64,000 nt of DNA from Cercis canadensis (GCA_003255065.1 QAOA01005636.1:597396-661395); one strand, 5' to 3'. Numbered from the stretch's first letter, positions 11,202 through 22,106 are shown. The notes: generated by a model from the sequence alone, not told the origin. Numbers and translations: made by a program.

Positions 11202-12905
11202 NAGGTAAAATTTTAAGGTTAGAAAATGCAGTACCTTTCCAAGTTTAACAAACATGTAGAAGAGCCATCTAGTATATATGATGCAGGAGCAACCAACGTT
11301 AAGAAAGCCTAAGTTTAAATTAGAATTTTCGTTGAGTTTTGATATTGGGGATAATTGTAAATTTTCAATTTTTAATGGTATTTTCACAATTTGGTAATAT
11401 TTTTATTGATTTTCAAAACTTCTGGTCATGGGTAGTATTTGAGTCTATATTTATGTTATTTAGGTGTTTTGGAGTCTCACCTAAAGGCCCAAGTTCTCCT
11501 TATGGACTTAAAGCAGTAGGAGGCATCAATACTTACAGAATTAGGGTTCCTAATCCTAATCCTTGTATAATAAGTTGGCAGGTCTATTTAAGCTTTTGTA
11601 GTACTTTCTTTAGAGATCAGTTTTTATTAAGTTTTATTCTCGGTAGATTGTCCCTACATTTCCTGGTTGCTTTACCAGAAGTCAGCCCTTTGGAAGAAGA
11701 CCAGGCCCTATTTACTGTGTTTTAGATCTCTTTTACCTGAATTTCTCTACAACTTGGTAGATTTATTCTAGCCTACGTCCTGCATCAATATATCTCTTTC
11801 AGATCAAGTCACATATCAATCGTCCCCTAGATGATAGATATCACAATTGACCAAAGTATTTATGACCTCACATTGCTTTTGTAGCCTTCAAATATAATAC
11901 CTACCTGAAACCACCCAACTCTTTCTACAACCACTTAGCTTGTTAACTTAACCATTAGTACCACCATGTTGATGTAGGACCCCAAGTACTGCTTTCAAGA
12001 TTAGCAAACAAATATAGGTCAAAACCTTATTTTCTTTGCCTAAGGGATCGTTACTTAATGCCTAACCTAGTTAAAAAGACACCTCATTTTGAAGAGAAAT
12101 TGGATGGTTCCACACTGACACTATTGTCTAAAAAAGCAAGGGAACCCCAACAATGTAATAATTTCAGAAGCAGAACACTTGATCAGGCATGCCCAAGAAT
12201 GACTCTAATCAAAGAGTTCCTTCTACCTCATATTGACGAAAATGGTATTTCCAAAAATGGAAACTCAGTGCTCTTCTTTTGAATAAATTAAGAGACTCAG
12301 TCAGCGTTATTTCTCCACGTATTCAATTAGATGTGACAAATAAAAAAGCCTGCGCCTTCTAATCATTGCCCTACAGCATAACTGCATGTAATTTGAACAA
12401 ATAATTCAAACCACCCAGACGAAATGAATCAACCTGCTTGCTAATGTATTATAATACTTTTTCCCTCATCATATCCACAACATTTCCAGCTTAATCGCAA
12501 AAAACAGATAAAATGAGATAAGGAAGAACCAGTGAAATAAACATCGAAACAAAAAGATCTCAACTAGCCTAGGCCGTAGCAAACCCGAGCGAAATTGTTG
12601 ATTCAAAAAGAAAATTACAATTTCAATTATATATTTCTATCATATATTTATCCACATGCATCCCAAAATTAGAAAACAAGTGAAACGACAAGAAAATTAA
12701 TCGGAGAATGAAGGGAAGGAAGGATTTTTTATTAATCACGGGGAAAAGATTGAGAATTTAACAGAGTAACAATTCAGTGATTGGCATACCTCGAAGACGT
12801 GATATTAGAAGAAGTGGAGGAGAAGAAGGAGACAGAGGCCCAATCATGCTTGGATCGAATCTGATACTCTCGCAGCTGTTCGGCCAGATTCGATCGCGTA
12901 ATCAT
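10545..12905 (-). CDS. Small two-helix membrane protein of unknown function
   Basis: Two exons on the minus strand (coding 12790-12905, then 10545-10752) join in phase to 107 residues beginning MITRSNLAEQLREYQIRSKH. The soluble N-terminus is followed by two adjacent membrane spans (VDVVLFVIWELVILAFLVFS and LAFIVVCITVLLLLCM) and a strongly basic tail, RLARKKKRRMLLPLSM. The tail suggests a positive-inside anchor or an ER-type retention signal; that is inference. I recall similar short proteins being conserved across land plants without a known role, but cannot name a family. The open frame upstream of the exon 2 acceptor is intronic. The 2.04 kb intron holds an unresolved C-run and LTR-like sequence. 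Promoter-side TGGCCCA/AGCCCA motifs suggest housekeeping expression. Confidence 0.75.
11165..11202. repeat. Poly-C run ending in an N
   Basis: Thirty-seven C bases followed by an undetermined base, inside the intron of the small membrane-protein gene. Such a run is far more likely a sequence-end artefact than real. Confidence 0.85.
11330..11795 (+). mobile_element. Possible LTR-like relic in an intron
   Basis: The stretch has features seen in plant LTRs: a TG-rich opening, a CTATTTAAGC promoter-like string near 11584 followed by a T-rich leader, and a CCTGCATCA-type close. No internal retrotransposon domain and no reliable target duplication were found. It is called from overall resemblance only and would be an old fragment. 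Confidence 0.3.
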
Positions 12906-13039
12906 CGTGGCCTCTCTCCCTCTCTTTCCCTCTCAAAACAGAAACCCTCTTATTCTCTCTGGAACCAGGACGTCGACTATGGCGACCTTTTGCAGAGCCA
13001 GAAAAGAAAACTGAAGGATGAATTTTGATTAGAGGACGA

Positions 13040-13586
13040 ATCCACCAGCATCCGATTCGTTTTGGTTATGTTTCTGCGCATGGACCTTCCCTCACTGTAA
13101 CTTGACTTATTCGGTTTTTTTTAACCCTACGATTCTTCGTGTTTCTTTCAGTCCGCTGTTAATTATTTTCAGTTTATTATTTTTCATTACCACCCGGGTC
13201 AGTGGATGTCAGTTCAATCTTCAGCCTTATTAGTAAACCCAAGTGGAGCCACTTTGACAATGTTGGCCCAATCAAGAGATATATATCTCTCTTGCATTGT
13301 ACTTCAGCCCATCTCTCGTTAATACACTATGGCCCGATGAACATAGACTTGGTCAAAAATTGAACAGACAAGCCCCAAAGAAGTTTCAGGCTTTCCGCGA
13401 TATTACATAAGTATCAAAAACCTCTTAAACAAAAAGGTTCATTTTACTCAAGTTTGAAAATATAAGGCTGTCCGCAAAGCCTGTCCAAAGCAACCCATGT
13501 TTAAAAGAAGAAAAAGTGGTTTTTTAAAAAATTAAAAAAGAGGTGGTGTTTAGAAAAAAAAATAAATAAATAACAAATAAGAACTG
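13040..13586 (-). promoter_or_regulatory. Promoter of the small membrane-protein gene with site II-like motifs
   Basis: Upstream of the minus-strand start there are TGGCCCA (about 13263), AGCCCA (about 13303) and TGGCCC (about 13328) strings. TGGGCY-type site II elements bind TCP factors and mark many housekeeping plant promoters. The assignment is by motif only. Confidence 0.4.
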
Positions 13587-13595
13587 AAAGATAAG

Positions 13596-14042
13596 GGCAG
13601 TTTGACCTAGATATTAGAGTTTTACAAGTTTTTTACACAACTATCATATATGAAAAGTTATTTACCTTAATATTATAGTTTTTAAAAATTCAAAAAAAAA
13701 AAAATTTGACACGCGGAGCCATCAGACACGCCGTGGCTAAGTGCCTCTATTTCGCTCCAACAACAACAAATAAAGGAAGCAGAAGCAGCTATTATACAGC
13801 ACTAGCTGACACACGAAAGAAGGAGACCTGCCAATTAGGACGTGCCACGTGGGCTAGGGCGTATTCGATAGGGACACGCCGCCTGGCCCATGGCGTGTCC
13901 TGTAGGGCACGCATGTCAAAAAAAGTTTTTTATTTTATTTTTAAATTTTTAAAAACTACAATATTAGGGTAAATAACTTTCAATGTATGATGATAGTTGT
14001 GTAAAAAACTTGTAAAACTTTAATATCTATGTCAAAGTGCCA
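13596..14042. mobile_element. Mutator-type MITE with 9-bp target duplication
   Basis: A 447-bp element is flanked by AAAGATAAG on both sides (13587-13595 and 14043-14051). Its arms are inverted repeats of about 110 bases; the left begins GGCAGTTTGACCTAGATATT and the right ends with its imperfect complement. The centre is GC-rich and partly palindromic, with ACACGCCG and GGCGTGTC strings. A 9-bp duplication with long terminal repeats is the mark of Mutator-like elements. There is no transposase, so it is non-autonomous. A relative lies at 23297-23767. Confidence 0.85.
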
Positions 14043-14796
14043 AAAGATAAGCAAAGTGTTCAAAACAATAAAGAAACTGGGGTTAAAGAAAACAAAAGTA
14101 GCGTCAAGAAGGAGGGGGGGGGGGGAGTACAGCTAAAATAAAAAGCCAAAGATTCAAAGTTAAATAAAATAATTCTTAAAAAAATAATAACTATATATTA
14201 ATTCTTTAATCATTTAACATTTCAACATTAATAATATCTCTTAACTTATATAGCACGGTACGTATGATATTTTTTTAAAAATAAAGGTATGAGTATACTA
14301 TGTCATAAATAAAATAAAATTAAAATAAAAAATTTTCAAACATTAAAAAATCAAGCATTAATCAAAATACATCAATTCATGGACTCAATTTCTATTCAGC
14401 CTATGTACATGCACCTTATTACTCTAATGTCCAATTTAATTAATGAAAATAATATAAATATAAAAAAAAAATAGAAGAGAGAAAACAGGTGGAACAAGAA
14501 GAGAGATACAAACTACTAGAGGTGTAAGGCAAAACCGAAAAATCGGCCAAATCGACCGAACCGAACTGGACCGGTAGCAAACCGAGAGAGTTGGTCCAAT
14601 TATCGGTTTGATTTTTTAAAAAACCAAGAGGGCTAGTTCGGTTTTCGATTTCAATGAAGAAAAACCGGTAATAAATCAAACCGAACCAAGTATAGCAAAA
14701 CTACGTCGTTTTACTAGTTTCTTGAACTTCAATTCCTCTCCTCTTCACACGGTCTTTGCCATTCTCCCTTGAAATCCCTAGAAATCCCTAAGCCTC

Positions 14797-16215
14797 TGAT
14801 GAACACACTTTTTATACAATAGTTATCCTTTATACTTAGTCTTTTAAACATCTTTTGGACTGAATTGAGTAGACTTGGACCTCATTTGATGACATTGGAT
14901 CCATTTGTACCTAATTGCAATTTCCAGCAATACTGAGCATTTTATGCTGTCTCTGTGTTTTGTGCATATCTTGAATTTTGGATGTCTAAAAATTCCAAGT
15001 CATACCTTTTAGGAAAGCTGAAAGAATTTTCTACAACTTTCTTTCAGGGCTCCAAAGCAAATTCGGACGTCCAGAAGGTCATATGCAGCCTGGAAGCCAG
15101 AGAAGATATGCTGTCGCAGGATCCTAACCTACATGCAGTGTTTGGGCCATAACTTGAGCTGTATATGTGATATGGACTTGAAACTGGTACCATTGGAAAG
15201 CTAACAGACAGAGCTTCAATTATTATGAAGACTGGTTAACCAGATTCTATATTGAAGATAGTCTTATTTTCTGTCGAAGTTGGCTGATGGTTTCAGAAAC
15301 CTATTGGCACTTAAATGAGCCTAATTTTCTCATGACAAGTCCAAATGAGCCCAAACTAAAGCCCAATTAAAGCTAAGGCCCATGGGAACAAGTGTGCCCT
15401 AAGAGTAATTTGGGTGTACATGTAATTTTAGAAGTCTATATCTGCAAAAGGAGGCAGCCAAAAATGGGAATCAAGTCATTAGATATTTTAGACAACTTTT
15501 AAGTTTTCCTTAGTCTTTAAGTTTTCTCTTTAGATATTTTGTAAAAATTTGGTTTCTCTTGTTTATGGAGGGCTAATTCATCGAATCAATTCAGGTTTTG
15601 GCTGTTCTGATTATTGGTTTTGAGATTATGTGTTGTTGTTATTCATTTAGTTGTTAATCAAGTTCTTTCAATCCTCTGAAATATTCTGTTTGAATTGCTT
15701 AATTCGGATTTGGATTTTCATATTCTGTTTGCATGTAATAAAATATGATTGTATGGTTAATTAATGGTTCTAAGCTTGGACGGATTAATTACCTTGGTTG
15801 GATTCTGGACTTAGGTTAAACTAGACTTGAATGTTTGCTTAATTCATTTAGTCTCCTGTTGAACCGAATTCTAGTTGCTTAACCAGTGGACATCCATAGA
15901 ACATTGAGAGGCTTCTTGATATGTTTTAAAGGCCAAGAACATGGTTAATAATTAAATGGATCCTTAGAAATTAAGGATGGATCAAAATCAGAATTAGTTA
16001 AGACTTGGATTAGTTGTTTTCCTTAAAACTTTACCACTTACAATTAATTTCTGTCAAACACTTGAACAAACAAAACTCCATGTTGATATGGTTCTTAATA
16101 TGATTCACTAAATAGAACAATCCTTAGGTTCGACTTAGGGCTGCCTTATGTTACAAGTAGCTTAGGTAACCGACCTTAAACTTTAACTAATTTAAGGAGC
16201 CTCGGCAACTCATCA
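14797..16215. mobile_element. Solo LTR nested in the hAT element
   Basis: A 1,419-bp stretch begins TGATGA and ends TCATCA, the TG..CA inverted ends of an LTR, and is flanked by the 5-bp duplication GCCTC (14792-14796 and 16216-16220). No gag or pol coding sequence is present, so only one LTR remains, as left by recombination between the two LTRs of a full element. The size suits Ty3-type families, but the lineage cannot be fixed. It is younger than the hAT insertion that holds it. Confidence 0.8.
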
Positions 16216-16647
16216 GCCTCTCACTTCAATCCATCTCCGACTCGTGCTCTACTGTCTCGCCGTCGCTGGTCGCCGCTGTCTCTTGGTTCTCCGTCAATGT
16301 CTTAGGCTCTGTTGGGTTACAGTTATTGATGGCACTCAAGAGTGTAGGAGTAATGGTAGATGCTTGGTGTGGTCTGGTGGAGAAAGATGGACCTCTCAAA
16401 TACAACTGGGAAGCATCGGTGATGGTTAACCGCAAGTTAATTTTGTTTAGTTTAAGAGAGAAGAGTGAGAAGGATCCAAAGGAGAGAGAAAATTGCTTCG
16501 TATATAAGCCATTGAAGGCAAGGCTTATTTCTTGAACCTCGCACAGAGAGAAAGAGAAATAGGGGGAAGGAGAGAGAAAGATTTGGAATTTTTGAGGGAG
16601 GAAAAGCCTTTGGATTTGGGGGCTTCTAGACGCACAGAGCTACAACC

Positions 16648-16707
16648 ATGGCAGAATCAAATGATTCCATTTTCGTCGACATGGAGAAGATCTATATCGG
16701 TGGAAAG
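16648..16707 (+). pseudogene. Captured first exon of an NDL (N-myc downregulated-like) gene
   Basis: An ATG-led 20-residue segment, MAESNDSIFVDMEKIYIGGK, ends exactly at a GT donor-like site and is preceded by a purine-rich, leader-like stretch. It matches my memory of the N-terminus of plant NDL proteins, NDRG-family alpha/beta-fold proteins that interact with G-protein beta-gamma, where the next exon continues with EH. No second NDL exon follows before the element ends at 17585. It is therefore a transduplicated fragment and not a working gene. The identity rests on 20 residues. Confidence 0.55.
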
Positions 16708-17711
16708 GTCAGCTCCTCCCTCCCAATATGATACTTTTATTGCATTTATGGTTCGATTTGAAAAGTTGAAGCTCGAAAATGGATCAATTTGAAGCTCTTT
16801 TTGAATTGGATTTTTTCAGTGGATTAAGCAGTTGCAACCTTTTTTTTTCATTCAAAAATTTGGGTGAAAATATATGCTGCATTTTCATGGCCGGATTATG
16901 CTGGGAATTTTCTGTAAAAATAAGTGCAAAATTAAATGGGAGGTCAACATTTGATGCCATTGAGAATTTCTTACCACAGCTTATCTATAAGCTCAATTCT
17001 GGTTTTACAAGTGTTTTGCATTGGGATTTAGTTTCGAAAACAAAAAAGAGCAAGAATCATGATTCTTATCTCCTTGTTTTCTTTTTCTTCTTCCTTTTAA
17101 TGTATTTGGGATTTTGAAGATTATGGACGTGGTAGATAATGGATCTGCAAATTCTCTTGGCTACATATTTTATGGTCCTTTGATCATCCAATTGTTGAAA
17201 TATTGATTATTTCTATATTTGGTCCTCCTTATCTTTTTCGGTTTCATAAAAATATATTTTCTCCATTTAGTAGTTATTTGCAATTTCAGTAATATCTTCT
17301 TTTGCTTAGGCTAATAGTATGTAGTTTCATGTTTTTGGTATTTTGACTAAGGAACTAAAATAGTTTTTTTTTTTTTTTTTTAATGTGGTTTCTTGTGTTT
17401 TGAGTATTTTTGAGGCTTGTAAAAGACAAACAGAGGCAAAAACCGACTAAATCGGCCAAACCGAACCGAACAAGACTAGTTCAGTTTGACTCAATTTAAC
17501 TCAAAAAAATTCATAAAACTGAACCGAAATTCTTTGGCCAGTTTGGTTTCGGTTTGGGGTGAAAATCGGACCGATTACACCCCTACAAACTACAGAGAAA
17601 GAACCGGAGAAAGAGACAGAGGAAGCGAAGATACAAAGAAAGAACCGAGGGAGAAGAGAAAAAACAAACAAGTACCTAGGTAGATCGATCGAGAGCATCA
17701 AGCCATCAAGT

Positions 17712-17936
17712 ATGAAGCATTTCTATTTATCCCTTCTCCTCCTATTTGTTTATTTCATCTCCTTCTCCCTCTTTTTCCTCTTCTACAGGCACAGGTCTCC
17801 CTTTGCAGGTCCAAACCTGCCACCGAGAAAATTCGAGTACCCACTGATCGGTGAGAGCCTGGAGTTCCTGTCCACAGGATGGAAAGGACATCCAGAGAAG
17901 TTCATCTTCGACCGTCTGATGAAATACAAGTCCTAA
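17712..17936 (+). pseudogene. CYP716-type cytochrome P450, N-terminal fragment
   Basis: The ATG at 17712 opens a 74-residue frame with a membrane anchor ([20 protein letters not shown]). It continues with [20 protein letters not shown] and [20 protein letters not shown], the N-terminus typical of CYP716 P450s, which oxidise triterpenes such as beta-amyrin at C-28. The homology stops abruptly; the rest of the roughly 480-residue protein, including the haem-binding cysteine region, is absent downstream. The hAT element sits 119 bases upstream of the ATG and an A-run with an N lies just past the break, so the locus is broken on one side and disturbed on the other. Confidence 0.85.
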
Positions 17937-19150
17937 AACCGATGGCTATCAGCGTTCGAAACGCCAAAAAAAAAAAAANAAAAAAAAAAAAAAAAAAAAG
18001 TTGTTGGTACGCTTTTTGGGTACGCCCCCAATTTTGACGTTTTGGTGCTTCATAGTTGTTAACTAGTGCTAATGTTATCGTTAACGTTCCACGTGGCACG
18101 TTAAAATCCTAATGAGCAAAGTGTAAGTCCCAACTAAACTATGAAAGTGGAAAAAAAGTTTAAAATGCCGTCATACTAGCTAAGGGTCACGTTCTCTCTT
18201 TCGTCTTCCATTCGAAAGTGCATCAAGCAGGGAAGAAGCAGCTCTCTCTCTCTCCCACTCTCTATTTCAGCAAACATGTTCTCTCGACGTTTTGGTTTTG
18301 ATGGAGAGGCACAAGTGCAAGCTCTGCCACCCAACTAATTTGCGAGTGAAATCCCACAACTTTTGGTAAATTTCCTTCTTTCAACCTCTAAAACGAAAGT
18401 TCTTATAGAACCAAGATCTAAACACTGAAATTCACTCAAGCAAGCTCTAAAAACCAAAGAAAAACCATTACTTGGTGTTTGAATTCTATCAACCTTCGCT
18501 TTTTCTTACTTGGTATTTGCTTAGAAGTTGAAACAGAGCCCACTGGAATTCCCAATTATTTGTTAGAAAGGAATTTCAAGAGAGGGAATGGTGGTTCTTT
18601 TGGGTGCACGCACAGTTGTTTTTATTTGTTATCACTTATCATTTTCCTTTTTCAGAAAGTAACTTGTGAAAAATACAATCAACCCCAAGCCTTGCACAAT
18701 GAGATTGTGCAAGCAAAATCACCGCTAAGTGCTATTTACAAGCCACCGCCTTCGAACAAAAATGCACCTCAAAACAGCAGCTCTTTACATACAGACTTTA
18801 GATATGGATCAACTAGTGTTAGTGTGCCTATGGAGATGGCACAACCCATGACACCTCCACCGCCTTCTAGTCCTGGTTTTGGAGAAGGTGGTGACAACGG
18901 AAGAAGAAGAGGTGGTGGTTCTAGCCAATCATCCCCTTCTAGTCAAAACCTCGAGTTTGATTTGGGAAATTAGGGATTTGGGTAGAGGGCATAGCCATAA
19001 GCATGTCAAAGGGTAGAAGGAAGGAAGAAGAAAGATTGAGCTAACCCCAAAAAGTAGAACGGTGCCGTTTTGGCATATGAAAGTTTCATTTTTACTTTTC
19101 AACTGATTTTTTAAATTATTTTTACACATCATCATGAGTCTAGTTAGCAC
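17937..19150. other. Unidentified insertion-like segment after the P450 fragment
   Basis: The segment starts with an A-run holding an N (17979). It has a repeated TTAACGTTCCA theme near 18080 and, with weak inverse similarity, near 19170. An open frame at 18479-18973 has a proline-rich and then glycine/arginine-rich end (PMTPPPPSSPGFGEGGDNGR), but no known domain. It looks like a transposon body with gene-like content, but ends and target duplication could not be fixed. Confidence 0.3.
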
Positions 19151-19622
19151 TTGCCAATTAAAATTTTAACGTTCCAGATAAGCAATTAACAATGACATAT
19201 CAATAATTTTGTCATTTATTGATAGACTCCATTAATGAGGAATTATTTTATTATGGATATTGAATGATTAAATGACTAATATGTAATTATTGTTCTTTTA
19301 ATGATTATTGTGTTAAACTCTTAATTTTTCAATAATACAAATGTAAGTTTATTTTAAAAAAAATTAAGGACTATTTTGTTAAACTCTTAATCTTTTCATG
19401 GCACAAGTGTAAATTTACCCTAAAAATAAATAAGTGTAAAAAAAATGGCATTGAAGAAAACTAGAGAAGAAAATTGAACAAAATTATATGTGGAAGTAAT
19501 TAAAAAGTGATTATTAGAAGGCCACATTGTTGTTAAAAGTATTTTTATCTATTAAAATAATATGAAAGTAACACTAATTATAAGTATTGAGAATTTTAAA
19601 AAACATTTAATATTATTTATTG

Positions 19623-19671
19623 ATGAATGAATTCTAAGAATAATGTNATGAATGAATTCTAAGACTAATGT
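19623..19671. repeat. Duplicated contig end around the N at 19647
   Basis: The 24 bases before the N and the 24 after it are the same but for one base. Confidence 0.75.
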
Positions 19672-19900
19672 TGCTTAGACCAAACCCACAATTAAATAAT
19701 ATTTTGAAACAAAGTAATGAATCGAATCATACTTGGATTACACAATCACATATTTGAAATTTATATCTTATAATATTTTTAATTAAAAAATTTAACTTTA
19801 TCTATTAATACCAAAAATAGATAAATAATAATAAATTATTTAATATCACAAATAATATAAATATTATTAACATAATTAACTAATAAAATAATTTAAATTA

Positions 19901-20090
19901 GGGAGGTTTCTCATATATTTTTAATATTTATATTATATGTCATACTGCATAAAAATAATCAATATGTGAATAATATGTATACAAATTAATTATTTTTAAG
20001 TTTGTTTAAAAAACTAAAATATAAAAATTATGTATGCTTGTTACGTTAGTATAATATAACATACATATGTGATATCACAAAATTTTAATT
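19901..20090 (+). mobile_element. AT-rich MITE, copy A of a tandem pair
   Basis: It begins GGGAGGTTTCTCATATATTT, has a GTCATACTGCATA block near its start, and ends in an ATATCACAAAATTTT stretch. Copies B, C, D and E in this window share the same plan: GGAGGTTTCTTAGATAC at one end, AGTATGTCATACTACAT nearby, and GTAGTATCATAGAATT at the other end. Confidence 0.65.
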
Positions 20091-20093
20091 AAA

Positions 20094-20304
20094 GGAGGTT
20101 TCTTAGATACTTTTTGTATTTATGTAGTATGTCATACTACATAGGAATAACTAATAAATGAATGACATGTGTATAAATTAACTATTTTTAAATTTGTTTA
20201 AAAAATTAAATAAATTATATTTTATATATAATAAAATATGAAAATTATGTATGTTTGCCACGTCAGTGTAGTATAGCATACTTACGTAGTATCATAGAAT
20301 TCCC
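20094..20304 (+). mobile_element. AT-rich MITE, copy B of a tandem pair
   Basis: It begins GGAGGTTTCTTAGATACTTT three bases after copy A ends, in the same orientation, and ends GTAGTATCATAGAATTCCC. It is the best preserved copy here. Confidence 0.7.
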
Positions 20305-20443
20305 GTTAATTAAATTATATATTTTATAAATTTTACTTATTTATTAAATAAAATAAAGTATATAAATTATTAATTTTATTTATGATATTGAATAATCGTA
20401 TGATTGAAATTTGTAACTGAAAGGGTTTTTGAGGAAACACCTG

Positions 20444-20689
20444 ACCGACCACCTGTCCTAGAGTAACGTATTCGATGGAAACGACAACATCAAGCGGATA
20501 AAAATGAAGTCCCCCTCATGATCGATCATGCACCAAACCAGCAGAACTCTCGAAACGCCCTCCTTCTTCTTGACGCAACTGCCACGTGTCCCCACTGTCC
20601 AGCGCACTGCACCGACCTTACAAATTTATCCAATCAAGACCGACATTTCGGGTCCCATAAGTAATCACACCACGTTCATCTGCCACGTG
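20444..20689 (+). promoter_or_regulatory. DRE/CRT and ABRE cluster of the dehydrin promoter
   Basis: Three ACCGAC cores (20444-20449, 20611-20616, 20639-20644) and two CCACGTGTC G-box/ABRE strings (centred on 20585 and 20686) lie 500-750 bases before the dehydrin start. ACCGAC is bound by CBF/DREB factors in cold and drought, and CACGTG by ABF/AREB factors in ABA response. Further ACGT cores (ACACGTCGG) lie near 20934 and 20963. Confidence 0.7.
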
Positions 20690-21047
20690 TCAGAGCTTTC
20701 ATTGGCTTGATTAAATTGCTACCAGTAGAGCGTGTCCCTCTCATCTTTTCCATTTCCCTCCTTTAGCTTTTGACTCCGGCTTTCCGTCTTCGCAGATGCA
20801 CCGAATACATGACACACTCGCTGCATCCAACCGAAATCGCTGGCAAGGTTGCAGATGACGGCAGCGAGTACACTAAGAAGCGCGTAGAATGAGGAGTGTG
20901 ATTCACTTATGATATTCCCTTGAAGTTAATGCACACGTCGGTATGGCCAAAAAAAAAATTGACACGTCGGTTACACAAATAGTACTGTGATTGGCTTTAT
21001 GCATTTCTTATTAATTCTTAATCGCGTGAGATGCGCGTTCTGGATAC

Positions 21048-21055
21048 TATAAAAG
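21048..21055 (+). promoter_or_regulatory. TATA box of the dehydrin gene
   Basis: TATAAAAG lies 139 bases before the start codon, giving a leader of about 105 bases. Confidence 0.65.
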
Positions 21056-21186
21056 GTCACCGCACTCTTCTTAAACCCAAAAGGCATCACTTGATTGCGC
21101 ATAGATTACTTTACTAGCAGTGACAGCTACTAAGTATTCCATCTTTTAGGGCGGTAATCAATCTCTGATCTGATCAAGTCGCAAAT

Positions 21187-21988
21187 ATGGCAGAGGAGAA
21201 CCAGAACAAGAGCCGTGAGTACGAGACCAGTGAGACTAGTGAGGTGGAGATCAAGGACCGTGGAGTTTTTGATTTCCTGGGGAAGAAAAAAGAGGGGGAG
21301 GAGAAGTCTGCTCAGGAGGAGGCCATCGCCACTGAGTTTGAGAAGGTGAAGGTGTCTGAACAGGAGGAAAAGAAAGAAGAGGAAGGAGAGAAGAAGCAGA
21401 GTCTTTTGGAGAAGCTTCACCGATCCAACAGCAGCTCTAGCTCTGTAAGTAACATCAAATTAAGTTTAGAATAGTTTCAACTTCATTACTTTAATTTGTT
21501 TACACATTAATTAATTATTGATCATATTTGTTGTTGATTATATATATTTCCAGTCAAGTGATGAGGAGGAAGGAGAAGACGGGGAGAAGAAGAAAAAAAA
21601 GAAGGAAAAGAAAGGACTGAAGGAGAAGATTGAGGAAAAGATAGGAGGAGGTGAGAAGGAAGAAGAAAAGCACGATGACACCACGGTTCCAATTGAGAAA
21701 GTGGAGGTTGATCCAGCTTATCCTGAGGAAAAGAAGGGCTTCCTCGACAAGATTAAGGGAAAGCTACCTGGACAACTCAAAAAGACAGAGGATCAGGTCT
21801 CTCCTCCACCACCCCCGGCAACAGAGTATGTTGCCACTGACACTACTACAACTGTGGTTCATGAAGGAGAGCTCAAGGAGAAAAAGGGTTTACTAGATAA
21901 GATCAAAGAGAAGCTTCCTGGTTATCACCCCAAGACTGAGGAAGACAAAGAAAAGGAGAAGGAAAAAGAGAGTGGCGCTGATCATTGA
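21187..21988 (+). CDS. Acidic SK3-type dehydrin (COR47/ERD10-like)
   Basis: Two exons (21187-21444, 21554-21988) join in phase to 230 residues rich in Lys and Glu. In order there is an F-segment ([11 protein letters not shown], about residues 25-35), an S-segment with a serine run followed by acidic residues ([17 protein letters not shown]), and three lysine-rich K-segments: [28 protein letters not shown] and [14 protein letters not shown]. The single intron falls inside the serine run, where plant SK-type dehydrins normally carry it. A proline stretch separates the second and third K-segments. Dehydrins are disordered group 2 LEA proteins that protect membranes and enzymes during cold and drying. 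The promoter motifs fit cold and ABA induction. The frame is whole. Confidence 0.96.
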
Positions 21989-22106
21989 GTTTGAGCATTG
22001 TGTTTTGTTTACAAAAACTCCTGATGGTGGCGTGCTTTGTTTAATTTTGTGATGCCTTTATTTGTTTTCCTTGTGTTTCCAGATACTTTATATATATGTC
22101 TTTCAA

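Larger units (their letters stand above)
14517..17585. mobile_element. hAT-type element carrying captured gene sequence
   Basis: The 3.07 kb element starts TAGAGGTGTAA and ends TTACACCCCTA, inverted ends with one mismatch. It is flanked by the 8-bp duplication CAAACTAC (14509-14516 and 17586-17593), as expected for hAT transposition. Both ends are rich in ACCGAACCGA strings common in non-autonomous plant hAT families. No transposase frame is seen. Inside lie a solo LTR (14797-16215) and a stretch that looks like the leader, first coding exon and first intron of an NDL gene (about 16220-17400). Without the LTR insertion and its duplicated target the element would be about 1.65 kb. Confidence 0.85.

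Noticed and set aside
11124-11387. Open frame with a glycine run on the minus strand
   Set aside because: The run is the complement of the poly-C artefact at 11165-11201; there is no real product.
18301-18362. MERHKCKLCHP string resembling a C2H2 zinc finger start
   Set aside because: The string is followed by a stop within about 20 codons and lacks the QALGGH-type finger helix, so the resemblance is too short to call.
21130-21420. Leucine-rich minus-strand open frame opposite the dehydrin exon
   Set aside because: It is the shadow of Lys/Glu-rich codons in the dehydrin; no promoter or homology supports it.
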